A stretch of 64,000 nt of DNA from Planctomycetota bacterium (GCA_002686945.1 NYYZ01000039.1:106555-170554), one strand, 5' to 3'; counted from the first letter of the stretch, positions 48,186-57,547 are shown. Notes: generated by a model not told the origin, from the sequence alone. Program-made: numbers and translations.

Positions 48186-48647
48186 TCAGCCAAGCTCCTT
48201 GCACTTGCCGAGCAGATCGCCCGGGTTGCGCTCGCCACCGACGCCAGCGGACTCGGCCCACTTGACCGTACCATCCTTGCCAATCAGCACCGTGGCGCGA
48301 TCGGTGATGCCCATATCATCGAGCATCAAGCCATAGGCATTCGCCACGGCGCCTTTGGGATGGAAGTCCGCCAAAAGGGGATAGGTGATGCCGTCAAACG
48401 ACCCCGCCCATGCCTTGTGACAATACTTGCTATCAACGCTGATACCCAAGACCTGGGTATCACAGGCCTCGAATTGCTCCTTGAGCGCTTCGAGTCCCGG
48501 GATTTCAATGCTTCATGTAGGGGTGAAATCCAATGGATAAAACACAAGCAGAACATTCTTGGAACCATTGAAGCTCGAGAGCTTCACCGTGGTGTCCAGA
48601 TGGCTGTCCAGCTCGAAATCGGGGGCCGGGGCTCCTGTATCGATCAT
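48186..48647 (-). CDS. Peroxiredoxin (AhpC/TSA family) with in-frame TGA at the peroxidatic Cys position: predicted selenoprotein
   Basis: Minus-strand reading MIDTGAPAPDFELDSHLDTTVKLSSFNGSKNVLLVFYPLDFTPT[TGA 48515-48513]SIEIPGLEALKEQFEACDTQVLGISVDSKYCHKAWAGSFDGITYPLLADFHPKGAVANAYGLMLDDMGITDRATVLIGKDGTVKWAESAGVGGERNPGDLLGKCKELG*. Both halves are in one frame and together make a full-length Prx; TGA replaces Cys in the FTPxC motif. Confidence 0.85.
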
Positions 48648-48894
48648 GACTCTTGGGGGGTGAAGGTTGTTGAATGAAGTGCCGTCCCTCGTGGGGCGGC
48701 CGCACAGTTTAGGACAAGGAGGCGGCCTGAAAAGGCCCTGCGCCTGGAATTCTCTCACGGACGCGTATGACTGCCTCCTCGCCGGTGTGGTCATTACTGG
48801 AAATCGCCTCCCTCCTCAGTACCCCTGCGACTCCTCGCACGGAACGGCAGGGGGCAAGTGAACCCCTGGGATGTTTCCAATAAGCTGAGGGTCC

Positions 48895-51132
48895 GTGATC
48901 CACGCCCGATCCAGTCCCCCCACCCAGCCCCGGACCCTTGGTCGCCTTGCCCCACTGGCAGCGATGTTCATGCTGCCTGTCGGGGAAATCACTCTTGTCG
49001 CCTCATATACCCGTGGCGAACCGCTCAGCCTATGCGTTGCCTCTGACGAGAAGTCCCTGTTCGTGGCCGAGGGTTCGCAGTTGGTGGAACTTGCCCTCAA
49101 GCCGGACGCCTCCCTCGTGGAACGCCGCAGTTGTCGGCTTGACGCCAGCCCTCTTGACCTTGAGTGGACTGATGAATGCATCTGGATGGCTGGAGGCGCC
49201 GGGGGTCTTTGGCGCATCCCCTCTGGGGCAGCTCAACTGAGACCCGAGCCGATAGCCATGGTTGCGGGTCAACTGTGCGTGGGAGTCGCAAGTCATGGAC
49301 AGCTCTTGGTGGCAGCCTTTGCCTGCCAGGACGCCAGCACAATTCGAAGCTACCGTGCGGACACGGGCAAAGAACTCGCCTCACTGGAACTCAAGGGGGT
49401 CCGGGCGGAGGGCATCGACTTGCACAAGGGGCAGGTGATGCTGGCCCTCGGTACCCACGGCGCTCGTAGCTTGGACATCAGGCCTGACGGTCAATTCAGC
49501 CTCCATGGAAATTCGCAGCCCCTGAGCCTGGATCCGAAGAATGACCTCGCCCATGTGGCCTCGGTAGCGCTCACCTCCGACCTCGCCTGCGCCGCCACAG
49601 GCTCTTGGCTAGCGGCAGGCGCCGCCGTGTTTCCTCGCGAGAATTCTCAGGCCCTCGCCAGCATGGGCGTCCACCACGGCGTCGCGGTTGATGCCCGAGG
49701 AGATCGCTGGGTCATGGCGACCATGCGGGCTCCGGCCTGGGTCCTGGATTGGGCACCCTTTGGTCAATTGGGTTGCATGGGCGTTGATCTCACCCCAGGG
49801 GGCGGCGCAGACCAGAAGTTCATCCAGGGTGCTACGGGAAAGCGCCCCGATCGGCTGATTCTGGGAAAACTGGGGTCAGACGAGCCCATCGCCAGCGCCA
49901 TCCTGCAACCCACAGGCTGGCGCGACCTGGTCCTTGGTCGTCAAAAGATCTACACCCTGCGTCTTCTGCACGGCCTTGAGATCTGGCAGACAAGCGACGA
50001 CAAGATCAAGCGCATCGCCCAGCGCAAACCCCGAGGTGCTTTTGCCACGGATGCGCTGGTAAGCCCCATCGATCCAAGCGTGATCTTCAGCGGGCGAGAT
50101 GCGGGAGCGGTTCTACCCACGGGACCTCTGCATCTTGCCGGCAAGCAACTGCAACCCGTCGCCGATTCCTGGGATTGCCCGCCCCTGGGCATTTGCATGG
50201 GCACGGCATTTTTTGACGATCAGGGCACAGCTTGGCTCCTCGCGGGACAGGAGTTTCAGCCGCGCCTCATGCGTTTGGATTTCGAGCAAGGGACCAGCTG
50301 CCTTCATTGGTGGAATTTGCAGTTGCCCCCATCAGGCCAGGGCAACGGACACACCTACTTCCACAGCACACCCATTGGCGAACGCCTAGCGTTGTTACGT
50401 GCCGGAACCGACCAGGGCCTGCTCTGGTTCGACCCCGCCGCGCTCACGCAAGCCGCCCGGAGCGCCGAGCCCAGGAGTACCCTCAAAGTCGCGCCCATCG
50501 CTACGAACAGAACACATCTTGAGGGAAGCGCCGAACTTCCGGTCAGCTTGCGAGGTGCGGAGCTGAAGCGGGCAGACGCTCCCCCCCTATTCGTTATCGC
50601 GGCTGGAGCCGCCAGCAACAATCTGGAATCCCCCGCCCGCGCTCAGTTGGTAGTAGTGGATCCAGGCTGCGAACCGCCCCGGGTGCTTGCCCGCCAACTC
50701 CTGGGAGATCAAGCGGGCCTGGCCTTCGCCATCGATACGGCGCTTATCGGGGACCTGCCCCTGGCACTGGTCGGCGACCTCAACGGCCGCATCACAGCCC
50801 TCGACCTGAGCGATCCATTGAAACCCAGAGACATGGCCCACTGGACCGCCCCCCCAAACGATTGGGATGGCACCCACCACTCGATCATCGACCTCGCTGT
50901 GCTGCGCCAGGACGAAAGTGGTGTCGACCTGGTAGCCGCCGCCGGGCGTATGGGGATGGTCTGGCTGCGCTTTGATCGCACAGGGAGCACCCTGCAACTG
51001 GTTCAGACCCTCGACACCCCCGGCTGGGCCACGGGCGTCTTCGTGGACCGTGAGGGCTGCATGGAAAACCAGCGGCGAGTCCTGCTCAGCGACCAGCGCT
51101 GCGGGCTGCGAGTCTTGCGACTGGAACTTTGA
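48895..51132 (+). CDS. Hypothetical secreted beta-propeller-like protein
   Basis: 745 aa. Repeated propeller-like blades (SLCVASDEKSLFVAEGSQLVELAL; GLAFAIDTALIGDLPLALVGDLNGRITALDLSDPLKPRDMAHW). Confidence 0.7.
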   Translation: MIHARSSPPTQPRTLGRLAPLAAMFMLPVGEITLVASYTRGEPLSLCVASDEKSLFVAEGSQLVELALKPDASLVERRSCRLDASPLDLEWTDECIWMAGGAGGLWRIPSGAAQLRPEPIAMVAGQLCVGVASHGQLLVAAFACQDASTIRSYRADTGKELASLELKGVRAEGIDLHKGQVMLALGTHGARSLDIRPDGQFSLHGNSQPLSLDPKNDLAHVASVALTSDLACAATGSWLAAGAAVFPRENSQALASMGVHHGVAVDARGDRWVMATMRAPAWVLDWAPFGQLGCMGVDLTPGGGADQKFIQGATGKRPDRLILGKLGSDEPIASAILQPTGWRDLVLGRQKIYTLRLLHGLEIWQTSDDKIKRIAQRKPRGAFATDALVSPIDPSVIFSGRDAGAVLPTGPLHLAGKQLQPVADSWDCPPLGICMGTAFFDDQGTAWLLAGQEFQPRLMRLDFEQGTSCLHWWNLQLPPSGQGNGHTYFHSTPIGERLALLRAGTDQGLLWFDPAALTQAARSAEPRSTLKVAPIATNRTHLEGSAELPVSLRGAELKRADAPPLFVIAAGAASNNLESPARAQLVVVDPGCEPPRVLARQLLGDQAGLAFAIDTALIGDLPLALVGDLNGRITALDLSDPLKPRDMAHWTAPPNDWDGTHHSIIDLAVLRQDESGVDLVAAAGRMGMVWLRFDRTGSTLQLVQTLDTPGWATGVFVDREGCMENQRRVLLSDQRCGLRVLRLEL

Positions 51133-51169
51133 GCGGCCTCGGGACCGGTCCACCGGCGCCCCCTCCGGA

Positions 51170-52060
51170 TCAGCCCAGTATCCGTCGCCGCACTTCGTCC
51201 AGGTGCGCGGGCCCAGTGTGGCAGCAGCCACCAACGAGGGTCGCGCCGGCTGCAACCCAGACCTCGACCCGATCCGCATAGGCCACGGGATCGAGCGGCA
51301 CAGAGTCGAATCCTTCGGGATCAAGAGGATCAAAGTCGCCGGGCAGGGCATCGGCTGCGTTGGCATACCCTCCCACCGGCCGATCGGTCAACTGGGTCAG
51401 ACGCGGGATGGCATCGCTGATGAGATTCGCTGCACAGCAGTTCACCAGATAGGCATGCACGGGCAGATGGGCAACGAGGGCAAAGACCTCGGCAAGAGTC
51501 TCGCCGCTTGGAAGGATCCCGGCTCGGTTACCTTGCAGGGTCCAACTGAGCCAGACCTCGCGGCCGGTCTCCAGGGCCACCTCGGCCGTCACCAACGCCT
51601 CACGGCCCAAGGACATGGTCTCGCACAAGATCAAGTCCACTCGAGGAGCGATGAGTTGAGCGAGTTGCGTGCACTCGGCCCTCAGGCATCGTTCCTCGGG
51701 CACAAGATCCGCCCGATAGCTCGTGTCCAGAGGCGGCAAGGAGGCAGCGATGCGCACCTCCTGGCCTGACTCTTCCCGAGCACGCTCCGCCAGGTCGAGC
51801 GCCAGCAGGGTCAATTCCTCCACTCGCTGACGCATGCCTTCGCGCTCAAGCAGGGTCGGTGTCACAGCGTAGTTGCAGGCGGTGATCACCTCGGCCCCCG
51901 CCTCGATGAACGCACGGTGCACGGCGACCACTTCATCGGGCGCTGCCACCAGAGCCTGCGCAGACCAGATCGAAGTACGATGGCAGGGAATCTCCACGCC
52001 CCGCTCACGCAGTTCAGTGCCAGTGCCTCCGTCCAAGAGGATCAGATCATGGGGCTTCAT
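51170..52060 (-). CDS. Homocysteine S-methyltransferase family protein
   Basis: Start MKPHDLILLDGGTGTELRERGVEIPCHRTSIWSAQAL. LVNCCAANLISDAI and C-terminal VGGCCHTGPAHLDEVRRRI (zinc-ligand cysteines). Confidence 0.88.
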   Translation of the reverse strand: MKPHDLILLDGGTGTELRERGVEIPCHRTSIWSAQALVAAPDEVVAVHRAFIEAGAEVITACNYAVTPTLLEREGMRQRVEELTLLALDLAERAREESGQEVRIAASLPPLDTSYRADLVPEERCLRAECTQLAQLIAPRVDLILCETMSLGREALVTAEVALETGREVWLSWTLQGNRAGILPSGETLAEVFALVAHLPVHAYLVNCCAANLISDAIPRLTQLTDRPVGGYANAADALPGDFDPLDPEGFDSVPLDPVAYADRVEVWVAAGATLVGGCCHTGPAHLDEVRRRILG

Positions 52061-52618
52061 GGAAGCCTGAGGGTACCCCAGGAGGTGCATGCCCAGCAGA
52101 CTGCGGCGGTCCCCGCGGAGGGCGCGAGATGAGTTGTCCACACTGCACCAAGGCCCCCGGAGCCAACATGAAGGTTCTCAGCACCCTCAAGAAGTGCGAT
52201 TCCTGGGGATCCAGGGAGAGTGAGCTTCGTGCCCCAGAAAACTTGTGTCTTCCATAAGCCACTTGCCAACAAGGGGTTACAGCACCCGGATGCGCACTCA
52301 AAGGCCACGGCAGCAGGAGGACACCCATATCGGACAGCATCAGGCATAGAGTCAGGGTGTGCCCAGCGGGGCGCTTGTGAGATGACCTGCTCCCTCTTGA
52401 CCCGATCCCAGATACACACCCCCGGCCTCGGCCACGGTGTGTCCCTGCTATTGAGCCGGACAATGGCCACCTCAATGCTCATCTGCAGCGCCCAAGCCAC
52501 CTTCCAGGAAACTGGATCTGGATTGGCCGGCGACCAGCAAGCGCAAGTCTCCGTTCGAGCTCACTTACCCATGCCGACAACCCCCGGCAGGACGGACCTC
52601 CATGAACCTAGGAATCAG

Positions 52619-53236
52619 ATGAAGCATCCAGATCCGGGAGTTGCTCGACTTGTCGAGCGGTTCCCAAACTCGCGATTTGTGCTCAATACGCTGCCAACGC
52701 TGCCTGACATTCAAGACGCAGGCCCGGCAACTATTGTGAAGTTACTCACCGAGGGTGAGGAGTGGCATGAGGCCGTTGGCCATCATTGTCGCGACCTCGC
52801 CCTGCTACTCAACCACCACGAGGTGGCGGATGAGGGGGCAATTGCATTGGCGTTGGGCATGGCAGAACTTGAGGAGGCCAAGAGCCTGCTTGAGTGGAGC
52901 CGGGCCCATCTCACCTGTGCAACCAGCCTGATCATCTGGCGTGACGAGGAACGCTTGGGACAAGGGAGCAATATCATTGTCCACGACAAGCAGCACTTGC
53001 GCATGACAGCTGTCCTAGGTGTTCCAACGGCCTCCGGCCCCGACCTGTGCTGCGCCTTCAACGGCCTGCCCATGCCCCTCAGACAGCCCCTCTACCGGGT
53101 TGCCTTCGACGGACAGTCGGTGACCGAACTGGCTGAGGAATCCGGTTGGGATCCAGCTCACATCCGGTCTGCGATCAGCAGCGCGCTGCGCAGCCTCCAA
53201 AAACAGTGCCTGGTGCACGAGGAGGTAGCATCATGA
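52619..53236 (+). CDS. Sigma-70 region-4-like DNA-binding protein (degenerate ECF-like)
   Basis: 205 aa. C-terminal LPMPLRQPLYRVAFDGQSVTELAEESGWDPAHIRSAISSALRSLQKQCL resembles sigma region 4 HTH; the region-2 equivalent is weak. Confidence 0.55.
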   Translation: MKHPDPGVARLVERFPNSRFVLNTLPTLPDIQDAGPATIVKLLTEGEEWHEAVGHHCRDLALLLNHHEVADEGAIALALGMAELEEAKSLLEWSRAHLTCATSLIIWRDEERLGQGSNIIVHDKQHLRMTAVLGVPTASGPDLCCAFNGLPMPLRQPLYRVAFDGQSVTELAEESGWDPAHIRSAISSALRSLQKQCLVHEEVAS

Positions 53237-54090
53237 ATGTGCAACCGAATTGGACGAAAGATCCGGAACTGAAGGATCTGGTTGAAGGAATCTCAGGAGA
53301 AGGAACAACCATGTTCACCCAGGATATTGCCGATGGCGAGAACTGGGTTTCCTCGGACGATGGGTTGAAAGCGTCGACGGATACGGAGATGGAGCAGCGT
53401 GTGCTGGAATTCCAGGGCGATGAATTGGCCCGGGCAATTCGTGTGGCCGTCGCTTATCGACTACTGGATCGAGAAAGTCAGAACCGTATCGTAGATCGGG
53501 GTGAAAACGACCCGCGCAACGCCCCCAAAGGGCGTCATGTGGCACGAATCGTGGATGCGATAATTGAGACCTACTCTTCAAACGGTGCCGATGAAACTCA
53601 AGGACTGCTTTCCGCACTGGAAATCAGTCGCCGTCTCGCGCCGTGTTCGAAAGTCGAAGCTCTACTCGCAACAGTCTATTGCAACACGAACCGTCCCCTA
53701 CAAGGGATGATCCATGCAAAGAATGCGATCGAGACCGCAAATGAACCATTCCGCAAAGCAATGGCTTGGACCTGGCTGGCCGTGGCCCAGCGAATGGCAG
53801 GTGTAGAATGTCCGGTCACTTCAGCACGGAAAGCTGCAGCCCTATCACCTGAGTTCTTGTTCCCATGGACTGAACTCCTGCGATCTGGCTGCTATGCAGA
53901 AGATCTCGAATCGGTCAAGGATGCGGTGGCGGCCATGCGCAACCACCCGCAACTGTGCTCAAGAGAGGCGTTCGACAAGCCGGCCACCCCGCCTGACCTG
54001 AGCTACCTACCGGCTGACATTTTGGAGGCCATCCCTGAGGGCCTGCATCGATTTGTCGAATCCGAAGGCAACGAAGGAGGTCAATCATGA
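53233..54090 (+). CDS. Hypothetical TPR-like protein
   Basis: 285 aa from ATG 53233 overlapping the upstream stop. Helical repeats (LLSALEISRRLAPCSKVEALLATVYCNTNRPLQGMIHAKNAIETANEPFRKAMAWTWLAVAQRM). Confidence 0.65.
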   Translation: MNVQPNWTKDPELKDLVEGISGEGTTMFTQDIADGENWVSSDDGLKASTDTEMEQRVLEFQGDELARAIRVAVAYRLLDRESQNRIVDRGENDPRNAPKGRHVARIVDAIIETYSSNGADETQGLLSALEISRRLAPCSKVEALLATVYCNTNRPLQGMIHAKNAIETANEPFRKAMAWTWLAVAQRMAGVECPVTSARKAAALSPEFLFPWTELLRSGCYAEDLESVKDAVAAMRNHPQLCSREAFDKPATPPDLSYLPADILEAIPEGLHRFVESEGNEGGQS

Positions 54091-54362
54091 ACTTCTCCAA
54101 GCTAATGATTCTTCTTGGTGCGCTGCTCCTCCTGGCGGTCTTGTCCGTTCCCCAAGCAACTGCAGACAACTCGACATACATGGGTAACTCCTACAACGGA
54201 GGCGGCCCAGTTGAGCCAGATGCTGTTCACGTACCAAACGCCCAACCCCCTCCGCCCCTGCCCCCTCCCCCCACCACAGACAACGGTGGAACGAGGACCC
54301 GCACCAAGCGGAGCATTCGATCCCGATCCGTCAGGACAACCCCACCCCCCCCGGGCGGTTGA
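54087..54362 (+). CDS. Small secreted proline/arginine-rich protein
   Basis: 91 aa. Signal peptide MNFSKLMILLGALLLLAVLSVPQATA, then PPPLPPPPTTDNGGTRTRTKRSIRSRSVRTTPPPPGG. ATGA overlap with the upstream gene. Confidence 0.7.
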   Translation: MNFSKLMILLGALLLLAVLSVPQATADNSTYMGNSYNGGGPVEPDAVHVPNAQPPPPLPPPPTTDNGGTRTRTKRSIRSRSVRTTPPPPGG

Positions 54363-54394
54363 TCCGAACTGATCAATAAGTATCGAAACCTATC

Positions 54395-54421
54395 CCCGCC
54401 AGGCCTCAAGAGCCTGGCGGG
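54395..54421 (+). terminator. Intra-operon hairpin CCCGCCAGGC-CTCAAGA-GCCTGGCGGG
   Basis: Perfect 10-bp stem, 7-nt loop, ending 6 nt before ATG 54428 of the next gene; could be terminator/attenuator. Confidence 0.55.
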
Positions 54422-54427
54422 TCGCTA

Positions 54428-57400
54428 ATGAGAAAAGATGTCACTGCCCTCCTAGCCCTCGCGCTGATCTTGGTCGGTAGCGTTTGGCTTTGGACCTGGT
54501 CAACGGACCGGGGCCCCATCGATCAGGAAGGCTCACGAACGACTCCGGTGACTCCAAGGCACACGGGCACAGAACAGACAAGCTCAACAAAGCCCCAAGG
54601 CAAGGAGAACAGCACCCAGGGACCAACGACCAGTGCCCCGCGCACCGGTCTTGAGTCCGCCCCCAGCGCTCCCGGCCAACTCACACTCATGGCCCTCTGG
54701 GCATGCGCGGTGCCCCAACCCCACGCCACTTGCCTTGGCACTGCCTGGGAGCAGGTCGAAAACCAACAAGGGGCACCCCTTCAAGTCCTCACGGATCGCC
54801 CCACCCAAGCGCCGGGCCTCGCCTGCCAGACCATCAGGGGCCCCTTCCTGGTCCCAATCACCCCCGGCTTTGCCGCGACGCCCCAGTCCCTCGCGCCGGG
54901 AAGCACGAGCTTGGTCCCCAAGCCGAACGCAGCCGATCCACTGCGTGTGCAAGTCATCCCCGCCAAGGGCACGGCACTCGCAGCCTGTGACCTGGAAATG
55001 CGTTGCTTGAGCGACACCGACCAAGCTGGCCAACGGGTTGGTTTTGTCATGCGCCGTACTGTCAACGCCAATCAGCCTCTTGAGCTACCGGCCTTCCAAG
55101 GCATCGCCCAAATCATCGCCCGCTCGGGGGACTTGGCTGGCAGCTGGGCCGGGTCAGTGCGCCTGACCCACAACAAGGAAATAGAGATCCACCTGGGTCC
55201 CTCTTTTCACCTCGCCGGCTACATCAATCAAGTTCCGCAAGAGGAGGACCTGTCCAGCTATCGTGTCAGTGTGCGCCCCAAGGGCTCCCTGCCGAACGCA
55301 GCCATCGCCGAGTGCCATGTGGACAAGAACGGCTTTTGGGACCTGAAAGAAATCCACGCTGCCGCGGGAGCAGAGTTGTTGGTGGCAGTCAGCGGCGGGA
55401 TCATGCTGCCCCAAACCAAACAGATCATGGCGCCCCCCGGGGGCACATTGATGACAGTCAACTTCAATTGGAAAGCTGGCTTGCCCGGGAGCGTGATTGT
55501 GACAGACACGCAAGGCTCGCTCTTGGGCGGAGTAGAAGTACAGGGCTTTTGGTACGACAACGAAGAATCTGCCTACACCATGGTCAGCGCTCGCACCAGC
55601 TCCCAGGGCCTCGCGAAGTTCGCGGCTTTGGCGGTTGGCGAGATATCCTTTGCCCTGCGCGAACCGGGCTGGTCCGGCACCCAGTACGACTACATCCATC
55701 CCAAGCAGAACCGCGAACCCTATGTGCTGAAGGTCTCTCCTTCGACGATTCTGCAAGGAACAGTTCGCCGCAAAGGCCTACCAGTCCCCAATTTTCAACT
55801 GGCCTTCAATGACGAGCGAGGGCATGTAGCCTGGAAGTGGTTTCGGGACCGTACAGACGGGAGCTACCTCATCAACGATGCACCCTCGGGTCCAGTGAGC
55901 GTGATCGTCTACTCGCTTGACTGGGAAGAGACTGGAAACACCCACGACCTGAATATTCCGCCCGGCACGACCAAGACCTTGGACCTGGAACTGGAATCCA
56001 ACACCCTGGCCCGGGGTCAAGTGGTCAGCGCCAGCACGGGCCAGCCCATCGAAGGTGCCTGGCTGACCAGCAAGGAACCCCTGGGCACGACCCTGATCGA
56101 TGTGGAGCGCGAGTACACCATCAGTGATGCAGAGGGACGGTTTGAGGGTCTGGCCCTCGCGCCCTCTTCGTCCTGGGTTTATGTGGCAGCCCACGGCTAC
56201 CAACCAACGACCTTGGCAGCGGGGGGCGACAAGCTCGATCCCGATCTGGGCAGGATCGTGCTCAACGCGGCGGGGACCTTGACCCTGCGATTGGAACCAC
56301 CTCCGGGGAACGAGATCTGGACTCTGGTGGAAAGGGGTCGACCCCAATTCAGCCCCGACGGAGTGTTGGTCTTGCAGGACCGTGGCGCCGGATCTCAACG
56401 CTTGACCTTTGAACCACCCTGGGGGGCTTTTGTCGAATTCTATGTCACGCCTCGAGGCTCGCCACCCTGGGAAGTGGTGCTGCAGAGGCCCGTAGGACGC
56501 AAGATCATCTTTGTCTTGGAAGCGGAGGACGGGGGACCCTATGTACCCGGCAGCGCGCAGGGCCTGAGGTTGAGTTGGTCGGAGTCCGCCGGCGAAGCAG
56601 CGACTCTTCTGACCACCTATCTCAACCAAGAAACAGGCGAAGCAACCATTGAAGGAATCCCTCAGACCTGGATCTCGGCGGCGGTGATCTTGAACTCCAG
56701 AGACGCCTGTCATCTAGAACTGGACGCCAGAGCAGCTGGAGATCTGCGCCTCAAGGTCAGGCTCAAACCGGACTCCGGCCATGTGCGCTTCATCGACAGT
56801 AACTCACGTCCCATGTCCAACCTCGCCGCCTACTTCCAGATGACCCCCGGCGTACGCGCTCGCTTCGAGGCCACAAGCCGCAGTGGCATTGTCAACCTGG
56901 CGGGAGCCAGCGGCAAGGTGCGTTACCTGCTCAGCGGAAAGACCCAAGAGACTGTTTTCACAGGCACCATCCAGGTCACCAAAGGGAACACCGAAACCCT
57001 GACCGAGACAATCGATTCCAGCCACAACATGGGCATACACTTCACGGAACGAGGGAAGCCCGCCAGCTACCTGACCGCCATGATCACCCCTGTGGGCTGG
57101 GCGGGTTCCTACCAGGTCAAGATCACCAGCGATCACGGGGGCAACACCCCCGCTCACGCTTGTTCCCCAGGAGAATACAGGGTCACCCCGATCGACGGTG
57201 CCTACTGGCATGAGCCCTTGACCTTCCACTCCTCTGCTTCGGGGCCAGCAGTTCTCGAAGTGCGCCAGGTAGGAGACCTGGGAGTCCACGCTCTGTTCGG
57301 CGAAGATCCGCTGGTCGGCATAACCATCAGCTTGCACAACCAAGAACGTGGCACAGACGTTAGCACCTGGGTCACCGCCGGCCGCGTGGACCCCTTTGAG

Positions 57401-57547
57401 GTCACGGATCAAGACGGGCGCACATTGATCCGCGGCATCCCCAGCGGCCTCTACACAGTCCAGGCCCAGCTTCCGAGCGGCCTTGCGAGTGTGCAGGTCC
57501 AGGTGATCGGCGGAAGCGAAACCTGGGTCAGTCTGGGGAGCGAATAG
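54428..57547 (+). CDS. Large membrane-anchored/secreted protein with carboxypeptidase-regulatory-like (CarboxypepD_reg/Ig-like) repeats
   Basis: 1039 aa. N-terminal TM MRKDVTALLALALILVGSVWLWTW. Repeats such as GSVIVTDTQGSLLGGVEVQGFWYDNEES, LARGQVVSASTGQPIEGAWLTSKEP..YTISDAEGRFEGLAL, VTDQDGRTLIRGIPSGLYTVQAQL. Confidence 0.78.
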   Translation: MRKDVTALLALALILVGSVWLWTWSTDRGPIDQEGSRTTPVTPRHTGTEQTSSTKPQGKENSTQGPTTSAPRTGLESAPSAPGQLTLMALWACAVPQPHATCLGTAWEQVENQQGAPLQVLTDRPTQAPGLACQTIRGPFLVPITPGFAATPQSLAPGSTSLVPKPNAADPLRVQVIPAKGTALAACDLEMRCLSDTDQAGQRVGFVMRRTVNANQPLELPAFQGIAQIIARSGDLAGSWAGSVRLTHNKEIEIHLGPSFHLAGYINQVPQEEDLSSYRVSVRPKGSLPNAAIAECHVDKNGFWDLKEIHAAAGAELLVAVSGGIMLPQTKQIMAPPGGTLMTVNFNWKAGLPGSVIVTDTQGSLLGGVEVQGFWYDNEESAYTMVSARTSSQGLAKFAALAVGEISFALREPGWSGTQYDYIHPKQNREPYVLKVSPSTILQGTVRRKGLPVPNFQLAFNDERGHVAWKWFRDRTDGSYLINDAPSGPVSVIVYSLDWEETGNTHDLNIPPGTTKTLDLELESNTLARGQVVSASTGQPIEGAWLTSKEPLGTTLIDVEREYTISDAEGRFEGLALAPSSSWVYVAAHGYQPTTLAAGGDKLDPDLGRIVLNAAGTLTLRLEPPPGNEIWTLVERGRPQFSPDGVLVLQDRGAGSQRLTFEPPWGAFVEFYVTPRGSPPWEVVLQRPVGRKIIFVLEAEDGGPYVPGSAQGLRLSWSESAGEAATLLTTYLNQETGEATIEGIPQTWISAAVILNSRDACHLELDARAAGDLRLKVRLKPDSGHVRFIDSNSRPMSNLAAYFQMTPGVRARFEATSRSGIVNLAGASGKVRYLLSGKTQETVFTGTIQVTKGNTETLTETIDSSHNMGIHFTERGKPASYLTAMITPVGWAGSYQVKITSDHGGNTPAHACSPGEYRVTPIDGAYWHEPLTFHSSASGPAVLEVRQVGDLGVHALFGEDPLVGITISLHNQERGTDVSTWVTAGRVDPFEVTDQDGRTLIRGIPSGLYTVQAQLPSGLASVQVQVIGGSETWVSLGSE

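Noticed and set aside
48186-48449. Interpretation of the peroxiredoxin as a frameshifted or fragmented pseudogene
   Set aside because: Both pieces are in the same frame with one TGA, located precisely at the catalytic Cys codon, and the rest of the protein is intact. Sec is the better explanation, but it still requires selA/B/C/D elsewhere.
55778-56713. 311-aa minus-strand ORF within the large surface protein gene
   Set aside because: Antisense shadow ORF without any recognisable motif.
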